The position numbers and the translations under genes were made by a program. Shown in pieces: positions 23,515 to 35,550 of a DNA stretch of 64,000 bases. The notes under the pieces were generated by a model. The model ran no database searches. It saw only the letters and a list, made by a program, of their open reading frames with translations, and was not told where the DNA came from. Source of the DNA: Sodiomyces alkalinus F11 (lineage: Eukaryota; Ascomycota; Sordariomycetes; Glomerellales; Plectosphaerellaceae); contig NW_021167083.1 of NCBI RefSeq assembly GCF_003711515.1, positions 653,697 to 717,696 on the forward strand, read 5' to 3'. Every line of letters begins with the position of its first letter. The stretch's first letter is position 1.

Positions 23515-24957
23515 TGCATATATCTGACCTGACTGCATCCTCCAGACGCACATATCAAGCTCATCCTCCTTCACACATCGTCCTCCGCCGTTATACCCTG
23601 CGTCGACCTTGGGCATTGTGTTGAAAGTCTCGGAAGGGTGCACCTCCGCCAAGTTCTTGGGCTACATTGATACCGATCTTGTGGCTAGCGACAGAAGATC
23701 AGAGGACGAATGGGAGACGAAAAACAGATGACTGGTGAGAGGACGGGAAAGAGGGGATAGGTAGAGAGAAAGAGAGAGCAAAAGTGGCTCTCATACCATC
23801 ACCGCTCTCGTGATATGCGGAGGGGAAAGAAACCGAAACAAATACGGTCGAGTGTACATAACACCTTTTTACGCTTTTGTAATGAATTGTAGCATCAAAC
23901 ACGAGTTTTCTCTCTTTTCTTTTCCTTCTTTTTTCCATCTTGGGCGCCATCTCGAAGCAAGGGGGGCTTTCAGAAGGTCATCACGACACCGAACACCGAG
24001 TTTCCAACCGTAATACGCTGTGCCATTGCAGCTGAACCGACCGACTAACATTAAAACCGCTCGAACCTTGGAATCCCTCCAGAACAATCGTGAAAAGACA
24101 AAAACAAAGGGAAACCCCCCCCCCCCCCTTTCCCATCCAGACACCTTTAAAATCCGACCATGAATTATGAACCCGATGACGTTCTAAACGCTCTGCCGAG
24201 TATAATACGCTTGTTGTTTTGCCCGTTCTCGTTTGTGTTTCCAAGCGTTGAACTTTTTTGTAGCAGCCCCCAACCCTTCGAATGGTCTGACCGGAATAAT
24301 CCCCCATTATGTTACCCCCCGTACCGCCCGTGCCAGACGCTCCCACTGATCTTGCAAACAAACCAAAGACATCAGGTCCTGGCCCTTTCATATTCGAGCA
24401 CACAGGCAGCCGAAAGGAGAAGAAGAAAAAAAAGAAAAAGATCAAGAGAGAGAGAGAGAGAGCGAGAGAAAATAAAAGAAGAAGAAAAAAGGGCCCTCGA
24501 TAGGGCACTGTGAATAGAAAGAGGATTATAAACATGTCGACGCGAGTATGTGTATGTTCATTTTCGCTGGGTGAGAAAATAGGTGGCAGAAAAAAAAAAG
24601 AAAAAGGCAAGATAAGAACCGAGGAAAAAAGGCCTTGTGGGAAACTCCCCGACTCCATATGGACTTGCACGACAGCTATGTCCTTGATTCCCAGTCGTAC
24701 ATGATCATGCAGCCTGGCAGCAACCCGACTGCCTCGATTCCGGACGTGTAAATCTACGACCCAAAGGATCATGTCGTGTGTCTGTCGTCTCCGTGTATGT
24801 GAGTTGAATATCTTACGCATGAAAAAAAGCTCGATTGCGGTAAGAAGTAAGGGAGGCTGGCGCCGTGCTGTGAATGATCCAGCCCCACCGCCCTCAGGTT
24901 GTGGAAATCAGAGGGCATCGATTCGGTCAGGTTATTCATAGCCTGCGTCCGTCCACT
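23515..24957. other. Convergent 3' regions of VID21 and the PUF gene
   Basis: This is 1.4 kb between two converging stops. It is rich in polypyrimidine and polypurine tracts, including a run of C near 24115-24128. No coding gene is supported. Long 3' UTRs of both genes probably overlap here. Confidence 0.55.
24445..24464. repeat. (GA)n microsatellite
   Basis: About ten GA units lie within a longer purine-only tract (24415-24495) in the region between the VID21 and PUF stop codons. Confidence 0.75.
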
Positions 24958-27888
24958 TCAAGGCTCCTCCAGAACTTGAGGGGCAACATTCCCAGACGCA
25001 AACCGCCCGTTCTTGTCTTGCTCGACCTCCTCCTCGGCAGACTCGCCGGTGGCGCTCGCGTTGGTACTAGGAGGATTGCTGCTCTGCGGGCTGTTGGGCT
25101 CCATCGTCAAGACAGGCGTGGGCGATGCGGAGGTGTCCACCTGGGCAGCCCGCGAATTGCGGAATGTCGGAGTAGTCGTAGTCCTGTGCCCGTTCTTGGC
25201 CGCCTTCTTCGAACCGCCCCGGGCCTTGGCGATGGCTTCAAGGACACGGTCGGCGGCCGCGGTGTTGCCTTGGCGTTCGGGATCACGTACCGCATCCAGA
25301 TGTTTTTTCAGGTCGGAAATGGACTCCACGGCCGCAATGAGGCCGTCGAGCTCAGGGCCATCCTCGAACTTCTTCAGCAACTTTTGGATGACGTAGTTGC
25401 CAAAGTTATCCTTGTACAGGGCCGGAACAGCATTCGTGCCATCGCTACCGTGTTTGAGAAACGCCTGGGCAATTTTGACCCGGTCCTCAGCTGCACCAAA
25501 CTCGATGCACTTTTCGACCACGTTGGATGCGTACTTGTGCTTGGACAAAGCAACGAGCCGGCCCAGCACGAATGAGATGATCTTTTCTCGGTCCGCCGGC
25601 TTGCCGTACCTGACAACGTGTTGAGCTACGTAGTTGCCATATTCGTTGGAGACGAGATGCTGGACCGCGTCGTGAATCTCGGCGAGGATGGCCTCCTTGT
25701 CCTCTGCTTTGGCATATTCGAGTAGGCGCTGAATGACCCGGCAAGCATGCCTCTCCTCCGAGAGCTGCCTCACCATGGAGCGGACCGCCCGGGGAATGAA
25801 ACCGAAGTGCTGATTCGGTACATACTGGATCACTTGCTGGACCACATGGTTGCCAAATTCGTCCCGAATCAGAGGCAAGATATTTGGCTCGAGCTCTTGA
25901 GTCAATTCGGCTCTTTGTTCAACGAGTATCTGTTCCAAAGCCTGTGAGTGCAGAAAAATGTATGGGTTAGTCATTTCATCTAAGCAAGAAGGGGAAAGGG
26001 GAGAAAGGGGAGAAAGGGAGAAAAAGAAAAGCAGGAGGCGGGAGGGGGGGGCGTAACGAACCTTCTGGACCACTCGACAGGCGTACTTATTGAAGGACCA
26101 TTCGACCATCTTGCCCTTCAGTATGCTCGCTATGGCTCTCTTTTGCATCTGGCTGCCATGCACCAAGAGCATCTGAATGACGTAGTTGCCATATATGTCC
26201 TTCGACAGCGGCTCGATGTTGGGTTGGACCTCCCGGAAGACCTGGTCCTTCTCTTCGCTGTTCGCGTCTGCGAGCTTCTTCTGGAGGAACCGGGAGGCGT
26301 GTTGATCGCCGCAGAACTCGACCACGTGACCATAGATCTCTTTCAACCCCCAATGACATTGCCCCTTGTTGCGCTTCGACGTGAATTCCGCCAGCCGAGC
26401 ACTGCACGGCTTTTGGTCCATGGCCTGTTGCGGAGGAGGAATGGCACCGGGGTTGATCTGTGAACCCCAAGTCGGCAGAACGGTACCAGGTAAATCAAAA
26501 GAATTGTACGGGGAGAGTGGGAACTGGTTGGAGGCGCCGTTGAGGCCGTACAAAGATGAGAGGACGTAGTTCGTGGGGATCTGCGCATGCTGGGTCTGCG
26601 GATGTTGGGTCTGCAAAGGCTGAGAGAAGGGCGGCACAGGATTCCGCCAATCGGTTTCAGACCCTACCCTGGGGCCCCGGGAGGCGTTTGCGGCGGCCCA
26701 ACCGTTGACCAAGTTTGGCGAGGCTCGGGAGTTCGGGGTGAAGGACGCGCTGAAATCGTTCGCCCGCGGGAATGGCCTCGAGGATGTGCTGCTACCGGGT
26801 CCCATAGCGGAGGAGGATGAGTTGACGTGGTCTCTTGAGAGCCGTGTATCGTTCAAGTGTTGAGTGGCGGACGATACACCCGAAAACAGGTTCTGGTTCT
26901 CGAGTCGATTCAATCCCCTGCCCGACTCGGCGAACGAGCGATCGTGGTTGACTTGGATGTTCATCGTGCGTCCTCCAAACAAAGGCGACATGCCCAAGTC
27001 CCCCGATATGTTGGAATTCCAAATATACGTACTGCTGTTGTTGATGTTTGTTTGAGTGGCTGATTCCGTAGGGACAGAGAGGCGCCTTGACCCGGTAGAG
27101 TGGCTGGGGATGTGACCGGGGCCGTAACCAAAGCTGTCTGGATCCCCGGTGGGGGAGTGGCGGGAGAGACTGCGGTGGTGAGAACCGTCGGAATGGCGCG
27201 ACGGAGGGTGGCCACTATCTTGTGAGGTCGGCGCATGGCCACTGCTCGCGCCCATGCTCAGGAACGTCGACTCTTGCGAAAGACGGTTCGCATGCTGCCT
27301 GGACAATCGCCGGCCGTAGCCCATGTTAAACGCGCCGTTCTCCTCATCCTCGAGCGCTCCCAAGTAGGTACTAGGACGCATGGTCGCATAACCGTGACCG
27401 ATGGTGCTGATGTTGCTATTGTCGTGGAATGAGGCAGGTCGTCCAGTCTCGGAATAATTAGGCAGCGTGTCGGCCTGGGAATCAGGAATGAGAACACTGG
27501 AGCCGGTTTGTCCGCTGAGGCTGTTTGCAGAGGTATCGGGCGTTGAAATAGATGCAGAGGTCATGGTATTTACACTGCTGCTATAAGTGCCGTGGGGACC
27601 ATTGGGTTGTCGAAAGCCACGGGCGTTGCCGTGGGTAGTAGTGGCGGCGGCGGCGGCGGTGGTGGTGGTGTTATCTCGCGAGCTGGAGTGCGAAATGGAC
27701 ATGTTGTTGTAATATGGAAGCACTCGAGCAGATTCCTGCTGTGCGAGACGCAGAGATGGTCAGCCTCAAGCGTCGGACCTTCGCGAGAGCGACGGAGCCG
27801 CGAATAAATAAAGGGACGAGGAGAGAGAGAACAGTGGCAAGGGAGGGGTTATTGAGACAGGGAAATTACTCACAGTCTTTCGGGTCAT
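24958..27888 (-). CDS. Pumilio-type PUF RNA-binding protein
   Basis: Three exons (27888-27874, 27738-26062, 25941-24958) give 891 residues. The first exon is only MTRKT; it has an ATG and a perfect GTGAGT donor, and joins in phase 0 at a CAGCAG acceptor. About 450 disordered Ser/Asn/Gln-rich residues precede eight PUF repeats (about 455-800). The base-contacting residues read, repeat 1 to 8: ASRFLQ, GNYVIQ, ACRVVQ, GNHVVQ, ACRVIQ, GNYVAQ, ASNVVE, GNYVIQ. These are the residues of human PUM1, so by the established PUF code the protein should bind UGUAUAUA-type sites in 3' UTRs. PUM/Puf3-type proteins repress or localise target mRNAs, and yeast Puf3 acts on mitochondrial-protein messages. Reading through the second intron (donor GTTCGT) would insert residues in the middle of the repeats, which supports the splice. 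It is most like the Puf3/PUM1 class; which fungal orthologue it is remains open. Confidence 0.92.
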
Positions 27889-30800
27889 AATTGAGGGATG
27901 TGAGGGTAAATTGTCTGCTTACCTCGGGCAGCAGACGAGTCTCGCGAAAGGACGACGAGAGAAAAGAGGGTGGGGGGGAAGGGTTGCGTTGGGAGGGTTT
28001 GTCGACGATAACCGGGATGGCTAGGTCCTAGGATGGAGAACTAGGACGACGGGCAACTGGCAACTGCAAGTACTTTTATTAGTAACCACAAGTATAATGT
28101 CCCTTCCCTTTTTCCCGTTGTATTGTTGCCATGCGCTGGTACGGATACACCGGTTCGCCCCTAGGCTAAGTGACCGGACGCTGTCGATTTTTCGTGGGGG
28201 CTGAGGGCTCGGGCGTCTTTAGTGGGCCGTGACACAGCGGCCTAGAACCCCAGGTATCGGCACTGGTCCAAGCACAGACCGGCCACTCCCTTTCACCCTA
28301 ATAAAGGCGACCCCGACCATAAGGCAGAAGAAGCTTGGCCGTACCTTAAGAAAGAAGGTAGGTACCAGTAAGTGAGCAAAAGTTTCGGGACAACCCAAAG
28401 TAGAATGATTCGAAGCTTTTGGGGAACACTTTTCTAGGTATCAAGGCAAAACCATGTTATCTTGCAAAAGTAACGAATCACTGGATCTTTGAAATATACC
28501 GAAATTATTGCTCACCCACTGTACCTGACAAGGCGTCGGTACCTTAATATACCTTATGTAAATAATACGTACCTTGGTAAAATGTACTTCGCATTCCTCA
28601 GTAAAAGTGCCGTGTCAACAGCCCTTCAATATCAACCTCAGAGAACGGACTGCAGACCGTAGCCAGTAAGCGAGTTTTAAACAAAACGTCCCCTTTCCGA
28701 TAGTTGCCTGTGTTCTTGTTCGTGCCCTTGTCCTTGTCGTTATATATATTCTAACGAAACGTCGTCGACGGATCAGCAGTAAGCTTCNNNNNNNNNNNNN
28801 NNNNNNNNNNNNGATTCAAAAAAATCAGTTATATTTCCCTAACGTGGAGTAATGTTTTCTTCCTTGAAACGTGATTTTTAAGCGAGCGACATGCTTTCGA
28901 GGCAGAGGAAGAGCTAGGGAAGGAAAGGTGTTTGGCAGGGGTTAAAAAAAATGGAGGCTTCAACTCAGTACACGCGTTGCGTGAAATGCAAATGCTCGTT
29001 TGGAACCGTAGGAAATAGAATTGAATTCGGTGCGTGGTACACTAATGCAGTTGGGGATTTCCACATTTCACTGCAAGGCCCCAAAAAGCCCCGGTAGCCT
29101 CGCGGACTCGTCCGAGGTTTGCCGCAAGGAAAATTTCCACGCACACCCACACCCACACCCAGAAGGCTGTATCAGCCTCCCCCGGAAAGCAGGGTTAGAT
29201 TTGACAAAGCGGTTCAGTCTCGTCAGGGGTTGGAAGGACTCGGGTGCCTTGAAATTTGTTCGTTGTCTGTCGTTAATGCATCGTCATCATTAGGGCGTTT
29301 CTCCCAATTAGATATTTAGATAAGCTACGACTAAGGCAACCATGACCTACCCGATTAAAGGTGAAGTAGGTACGGGGTACGCACGAGTACGTTCAACTTT
29401 GGCCGAAGACAAGGGATGACCCGAGAACTTAAGACGTCCCCTGGCGCCAGAGCCACTTGAACAAGTGCCTGCCAGAGACTTGGAGGCTCGGACAAGGGTC
29501 CAGGACGGGAGCATCGACTAGACCGGATAGTAGAGGTTCTCTCAGTTGGCTCTTGGTCATATAGAACAGTCGTATGTCGAACGTGGAGAACAAAAGTGAG
29601 TACAAGGTATCGACAACGGATGTGGCCTGATCGTAATTTTCCGCAGTCGACTCTGCAGCGTCGGTTCACTCGACTCCAGTTCCAAGTACTTTGCGCGTTG
29701 CTTCCCCAGTCATATGTACCTTACGCAGGTGTGGTATGTCACTTTGCAGTCACTCATAGGGAGGTCCTGACTTGTCTTCTCAACGCCCAATGGTTTTGGT
29801 TCAGGCAAACACGTACGCAATGTGGACACGGAATTCTTTGATGTCGGTGAGGGGAGTTTGTTGGTGTATGATATGTACTTGTAACAGCGGTTGTCTGAAG
29901 TAGACAGTGAGCATGGGGCAGACGCGGCCCAGGAAAGGAATGCCGGATTCAAGACCGCCTCTCGGTTGGCATACAGCCAAAAAAAACTTTCCAAAACAGC
30001 TTATGGGTGCACTTTTAGGCTTGCTGATTGATTTAATACGCCAGGATAACGGCTGGATCGTAAATAGAAGCATGAATCACAATAAAGGCAGATTGAAGAA
30101 AGGCAAAAAGGAGTGACAAAAGTAAAGTGGCGAAAATGTGATAATAGGGAGTTCTTTCGTATGTACCGAGAAACTATGTACACAATGCAATGTGTGTCCA
30201 ACAGCCGTATATATCGGGTGTGCTCTGACAGCACCTGGGTCGCGCGACCGCACAAAAGGGAAGTAGGGCGAAGATGATAGATAAAAGTCGGGAAAGGCCA
30301 AACTCCGGACCGCATGAACAGAACAACTTCTGCGAATCGTGTACATCTGTATCCTCCCGGTGATGCCATTTCTGGTGCAACGGTGGCCCTGTCGGACACA
30401 CGGGTTTAGTATTCAATCTATCTCCAAGTGTAAGCAGGGGACCGAGTTGTGGAGTCTTAGACAGAACATGCGTGAAGGGAAGTATCCAAAGCAAGTAGTT
30501 ACGTCGGCCGCGAGGGGTTTTGCAAGGCGAGGGATAGTGACGAGTAGTGACGATAAAGATAAGTACAAGGGAAACTCGCAGGCTGGGGAAGATTGTCCCA
30601 TGGTTAGACTATGTAATTATGCAGTGGCCAATATCACAAGAAAGGAAATTGTCGAATGAAGGTGTCCCATTTAACATCGACTTACCTTTCCCCGTTCCAA
30701 GGGATGCAAGGGAGCTATCGACGTGGAGGCCGATGTTTCGCGCCGATGTTTCGCAGACAAACCTCCTGTAAGCCTCCAGGTCACAGCCATTTACATGCCG

Positions 30801-33158
30801 TAGTTCGGCATTGCAAACGTGTTGGCATGCTGTACGTCATCCCTTACTCGGGAAGGGAGGGGACACCGGCTCCTCTCTGTCCGCCCTGCCATACCCGCCA
30901 AGCGAATAAGCTCCCATTCTTCTCTCTTTTTTACCCTTGGATTGTAAAAACTTGAAGACTAGCGCCTCCAAAGCATTGCATTCCAATCTCCCGGAAGGAT
31001 GACTTCCTTTCGTGTGTCGCGTGCATAGCCCTTTTCCTCTGTCGTACGTAGGACAGGATATCGTGGAGGTTCGGTTTCCGGAGCAAAGCCGCAGGTTGAG
31101 TCCTCAACGGGGAGCTCCTTTTTTGCTTTCCCGGATATGCCTAACATATCGAGTGCCTGACACCCCCCCTTCTCTCCCCCCTTTTTTTTCATTGTTTCTT
31201 TCTTCTTCTTTTTTTTTCGTTTGAGGGGAGCGAGTAGGGGTAAGCCTCAAAATGTATTCATACCCCTATAAGCAAGCCAGAACGTCCAGAGACGGGGACC
31301 TTTCATTCAACCAGAAACCCCAGCTTTCGCCATACGTGCCCCAGGCGTTGAAATAGAAAGGGACGGCGAGGTCAGTTTCCATACCTAAGCAAAGGCTCGC
31401 CTGGGAATGTGATTCCAGCCATCCCTTCTTTACGTCACTGACCTTCGTTGCCAATATCTCATTTACACATGACAGCCCCAGAGGCAGCGCTGGGTTTCTT
31501 CCTTCGTACACCATAAGCCAAAGCTGCAGTACGTACGTTACTTGCCCTCTGGGATGAAGCGGTGTGCGACCGGGTTAAGTCGCTCCCCGGCCGTCCCGTG
31601 AACCGATGTCCGTGTGCGAAAGACTTCGAAGCTATGGTGGTCGATATGCCTGCATGCCTGATATTAGCAAGAGGTGGAAAATGAAAAGCACTCTTAGACT
31701 AGGTAGATAGGGCTACCTTATCCGTTCAGTGCTGGTATGCTGTGTCCGTAACTACCGTGTGAAGCTGCATGGTGCGATATGTACGGAGTACGGATACATG
31801 TACTGCTTTTCGGAACTTAACTACCTATTTCTTGTTTCCGTAGGCTTGAAGCCCATGGTAGAACCCCTCCGGGAAGGTGCGGAAAGCCTCGGCCCCCGGG
31901 AATCGAACAACTATCCGTAGTATCCGTGCTCCGTACTGTCACTCGACCCGCCAGCCAAGGTGAAGCGGATACTCTCTTCGGGCCCCAACATTGTTGGCTG
32001 AATGCAAACACGGGCTCGCGAAACAGGCAATATATCCACGAACCGAGAACATTGAGATGAAACAAATTCTCCGTTGGAACAATCCCGGATGAGGTAGAAG
32101 TCGTGGGACGATGCCACCATGCTGCTGTTCTATCCTGACTGCTCCTGTTGGCCGTGTAATCGCAGGAAGTGCAATTCAACGGTGCACGCCCGGCAGTGGC
32201 GGAAGAGACGGACAGTAGCACCTGCATCTTGCTGATGGTATCGTAACACCGTTGAATCTTCTTTTCTTTAAGGGGGAACAAAAGCCCCCTATCCATTATT
32301 GTCAGTTTCCTCATCCGCTACGTATACCCACCCGCCAGCCCAGTTTCGCGTTTGGACTGAGATCGAGAGTTAGTGGAAAGAATAATAGTTTGAACGAAGA
32401 AATATAACAGGAGGCCAATCAACGCAACTCGACGACGATTTCTTGCAAAAGATGACCAAGTCGTGGGAGGTCAGTGGATCACATTCTGCTCCCTACTGTT
32501 TGAACGAGGCGAGGGTGTCGTCAAGCCCATGATCGAATGGGTAAGCGGCACAGAATCACGCAGAATCACGATTAAGGCGGAACACCGCTGTCGGGGCAAA
32601 CGTGTCTGTACGGGCTACAGAGCCCTACCGATAGAATGTAAACCGATGGGGGCGCAAAGCCCTCCCTTTTGCCATGGCACACCTGCAGCCTGCTACGCTC
32701 AGACTTCAGGTGTGGTCTTCTCAAAGAAGAATCGCCAGGAGGCCCTCGAGACTTGGCGCTCAGCTGAAATAAAATGTCGCCTTGAAGCGTAAAATCGCGC
32801 GAAAGCCGTGACGGCTTGGTGCCGTCGAACAGGAGCGTCGAGGCGGTCATGGAGCTTGAGAAGCACCTGGTTGAAGATGAGATGTTGCCGCGTTGAGCAT
32901 CCAAGGCCCCGGTACCTACAGTAGCCTAATAAAAGGACCGAAGCACTTTACATAATAGCGTCGGTGCCCTTTTGGCTAATTTGACTGTACCTTAGGTATA
33001 CTTACGTGACAGTTCAGAGAACAGGTCACCAGCCACAACTGACCTCTTTTCGTGGCTGATGCTCCAACGCCACATCACCCATGCCTTGGGAACTTGGCGC
33101 TTTCTTTGTCGTCACGTTCGAGGTCTCTCCAACTTCAGTAACGTTAGCACAACCAAAA
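27889..33158. other. 5.3-kb divergent intergenic region, no gene seen
   Basis: This region lies between the PUF gene (-) and the NSRP1-like gene (+) and includes an assembly gap. It carries GGTACC/CCTT motifs at 28345-28580, TACGGAGTA at 31782 and an ACACCC-rich stretch at 29142-29160. All ORFs are short, overlap one another and lack domains. I found no tRNA: the GTTCGATTCC-like sequence on the minus strand near 31905 has no pairing stems. Confidence 0.5.
28788..28812. other. Assembly gap (25 N)
   Basis: Twenty-five undetermined bases. The true distance across the gap cannot be read from the window. Confidence 0.99.
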
Positions 33159-34394
33159 ATGAGCAAGTCAGGGTTGTCATTTGGACTCAATCTCACCAAA
33201 AAGCCCGGCGCATCCAAGCCAGCCCCGGCGAAAAGGAAACCGCTGCTCGGCGGCCTCGATGATGGCTCCGACAATGAAGACGCTTCTCAGCCGAATACGG
33301 GCCGAGCCCAGGCGATCGGGGAGCTGAGTGGCTTCGACCTCAGCTCCTCGTCCATCGAAGAGACGGGCGCAAGGAAACCAAAGAAAAAGAACGCGCCACC
33401 CGCAGAACCGCCTACTGCTCTCAAATCCAAGAAACAGCCCGAGAGCGCCATGTTCGGTGATCTGTCCAGTAGCCTGGCGTCGCGCAAGCATGCGGAAGCC
33501 GCGGAAGATCTCGATCCAAGCATATACGACTATGATAAAGTCTACGACACGTTCAAACCGCAGAAAAAGAAGTCAACGGCAGAAGAGGAGGGGGAACGTA
33601 AGCCGAAGTACATGAGCAGTCTTCTAGCGGCGGCGGCTGTGCGGAAGCGGGATGCGCTGATCGCCGAGGAGAAGAAGATTGCGCGGGAGAGGGAAGCAGA
33701 AGGCGAAGAATACGCGGAGAAAGAGAAGTTCGTGACCGAAGCGTACAAGAGACAGCAAGAGGAGAACCGGAGGATAGAGGAAGAGGAGAAGAGGAGGGAG
33801 GAAGAGGAGGCACGCAAGAACAAGACGGGCGGCATGAACGCCTTCTATAAGGGGCTGTTGGATCGACACGACGAAACACATCGGGCAGTCATGAAGGCCG
33901 CCGAGGAAAAGGTCAAGAGCGGTCCCGCACAGGACGACAACGAGCCAGAAGGATCTGAGAAAGAGATCACCGACGTGGAACGCGCCAAGGAGATCATCGA
34001 ACACGGTGGCTCCGTCGCGATCAACGAGGATGGTCAGGTCGTCGACAAGCGGCAGCTACTCGGCGGGGGTCTCAACGTGACCGCCAGAAAACAGGCCCAG
34101 GCCAAGAAGGAAGCGAGTCGGCCGCGACAAGAAAGCCGAGATAACGGCCCGCGGGCCGGGTTCGTCGGTGCGGGCGGTAAGGGGGCCATGCGTGAGAGGC
34201 AGACCCGGATGCTCGAGCAACAGCTTGAGGCGGCACTCAAGCGGACGCGCGAAGAGGAAGAACAGGAGCGCGAAAAGCTCGAGAGGGTGGCCAAGTCTAG
34301 GAAAACCGAGTGCGACATCTCGAGCGCAAGGGAAAGATACCTTGCGCGGAAACGGGAGGCGGAGGAGGCGAAGAAAAAAGGACTGGCAGAGTAG
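33159..34394 (+). CDS. NSRP1/CCDC55-like splicing factor (DUF2040)
   Basis: A single exon gives 411 residues from the ATG at 33159, chosen because MSKSGLSFGLNLTKK is the typical family start; the frame is open upstream to 33081, but that leader looks non-coding. The conserved block DPSIYDYDKVYDTFKPQKKK then KYMSSLLAAAAVRKRD and EREAEGEEYAEKEKFVTEAY (about residues 130-215) is the N-terminal domain of nuclear speckle splicing regulatory protein 1. It is followed by a long Glu/Arg/Lys coiled coil (EENRRIEEEEKRREEEEARK) and NAFYKGLLDRHDE. Animal NSRP1 binds RNA and changes alternative splice-site choice in nuclear speckles; the fungal role is inferred. The second half is charged and mostly helical (about 340-405), ending in a KKKG-containing tail. 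The gene is tail to tail with TIM13, 314 bp away. Confidence 0.85.
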   Translation: MSKSGLSFGLNLTKKPGASKPAPAKRKPLLGGLDDGSDNEDASQPNTGRAQAIGELSGFDLSSSSIEETGARKPKKKNAPPAEPPTALKSKKQPESAMFGDLSSSLASRKHAEAAEDLDPSIYDYDKVYDTFKPQKKKSTAEEEGERKPKYMSSLLAAAAVRKRDALIAEEKKIAREREAEGEEYAEKEKFVTEAYKRQQEENRRIEEEEKRREEEEARKNKTGGMNAFYKGLLDRHDETHRAVMKAAEEKVKSGPAQDDNEPEGSEKEITDVERAKEIIEHGGSVAINEDGQVVDKRQLLGGGLNVTARKQAQAKKEASRPRQESRDNGPRAGFVGAGGKGAMRERQTRMLEQQLEAALKRTREEEEQEREKLERVAKSRKTECDISSARERYLARKREAEEAKKKGLAE

Positions 34395-34708
34395 TCTATG
34401 TTTTGATACCCCAATGAAAAGGCTGTGTACCATGCACCCTTTGTATAATACAGATTGCGCCCACCCTATCCTCGTGTGCTGCTTCCCGTCGTCGTACTGT
34501 CCTTAGGTGACCCTGATATACCAAAGCTCCTAGCACACGAGGAGTCCAGGGTGCGCGACCATTTTGCCTGCCATTCATTTTCACGGCCGAAGCTTCCGGT
34601 TCTTGCCGCCTCCAAAATAAAGATACAGGTGGTTTGTGTCGGTGGTTGTACAGTTTGCGCGCCGGTATTAGTGTGTCCTTTCCTGTCTTTACTTGTCCAG
34701 TTTTGATA

Positions 34709-35061
34709 TTAAGAAAGATTCTTCTGGTTGTTAGACTCTTGCCGTATTCTCGCAATGTAGGCGGAGTTGACTTGGTTCCATGCGGCCATGTACTTCTCGA
34801 TGCATGAGGTCATGCAAGTCGTCTCGCTGCTGGACAAGGAGGCGCCGGGCTTAGGAACACACTTCTCGAAACAGTTTTCTTGGAGTTTCTGTTCCAGAAT
34901 TATAGTCAGTATATCATCCAATGTCAAGGCGACCCATGCACCCGTGGGGAGAATGATGCCGGAAATCATGTGCATACCTCGATGAGGACACGCGCATTCG
35001 CTATGTTAGCCTCCTGCAGGACCTGCTTCATGAGCGCCTGCTTGACCGAATTGGAATCCAT
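34709..35061 (-). CDS. TIM13: Mitochondrial intermembrane-space chaperone Tim13
   Basis: Two exons (35061-34978 and 34888-34709) give 87 residues. The twin CX3C signature of small Tim proteins is present (CFEKC and CMTSC), flanked by NIANARVLIEKLQENCFEKC on one side and EKYMAAWNQVNSAYIARI on the other. Tim13 forms a hexamer with Tim8 in the intermembrane space. The complex carries hydrophobic inner-membrane precursors such as Tim23 past the aqueous space; import and folding use the Mia40 disulfide relay. Length and spacing match Tim13 better than Tim8, Tim9 or Tim10. The ORF that continues upstream of the second exon is intron read-through: its donor GTATGC (34977) and acceptor GAACAG (34889) restore the conserved first helix. 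The start codon lies 490 bp from that of the divergent lectin gene. Confidence 0.92.
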
Positions 35062-35550
35062 GTTGAGAGAAGTGGTGGGCAGAGGTAATAGATGCAATCG
35101 ATGAATGGGATGTCTCGGGCTTTCGTGGATGTGTGAGCAGGTGAATGCAATCGGAGTAAAAGGGTAAAAGAGCTTGATACCAAGTCTGCATTCATTGTGG
35201 CTTGAACGTTGTGCGCCACACTTCCAACAGCCTGTGACACCCGACGACCCGACGACGTCAGTGGGGCTAGAACAGGGGGTGAGCTTTCCCACCAGTACGT
35301 ACGGGGTACCTTGTAACGTACCACGAGGCAGAACGAAAGAGGACACTTCAGCTACGAGAGAGGCTCAACTCGTCTGTACCGAAACCCGAACGCTAACACA
35401 TCCATTGTGGAAGGACGAGTCGCGTGCTGGACTAGGGCAGCTTACACACTTGGCGCATCTCCTTTCTGCTCTTCCTCTTTACACGCATCTTCGTTTCTTT
35501 GCGCCTAGCCTTTGACTCTTCTTGTATTATCACCCTCCCTACTGGCGACC
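35062..35550. promoter_or_regulatory. Shared divergent promoter region, TIM13 and lectin
   Basis: The two start codons lie 489 bp apart on opposite strands, so both promoters must fall in this stretch or overlap the first exons. A pyrimidine-rich leader precedes the lectin ATG (35455-35550). No clear TATA box is seen. Confidence 0.55.

Noticed and set aside
22657..23551. Long open frames on both strands over the VID21 C-terminus
   Set aside because: They are shadows of the Gln/Pro repeat region, which reads open in several frames.
29142..29160. ACACCC repeats resembling telomeric DNA
   Set aside because: The unit is not TTAGGG/CCCTAA and the run is under 20 bp; this is an ordinary microsatellite.
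31880..31925. tRNA-like T-loop sequence on the minus strand
   Set aside because: GTTCGATTCCC resembles box B, but the flanking bases do not pair as a T stem, and no A box or acceptor stem is present.
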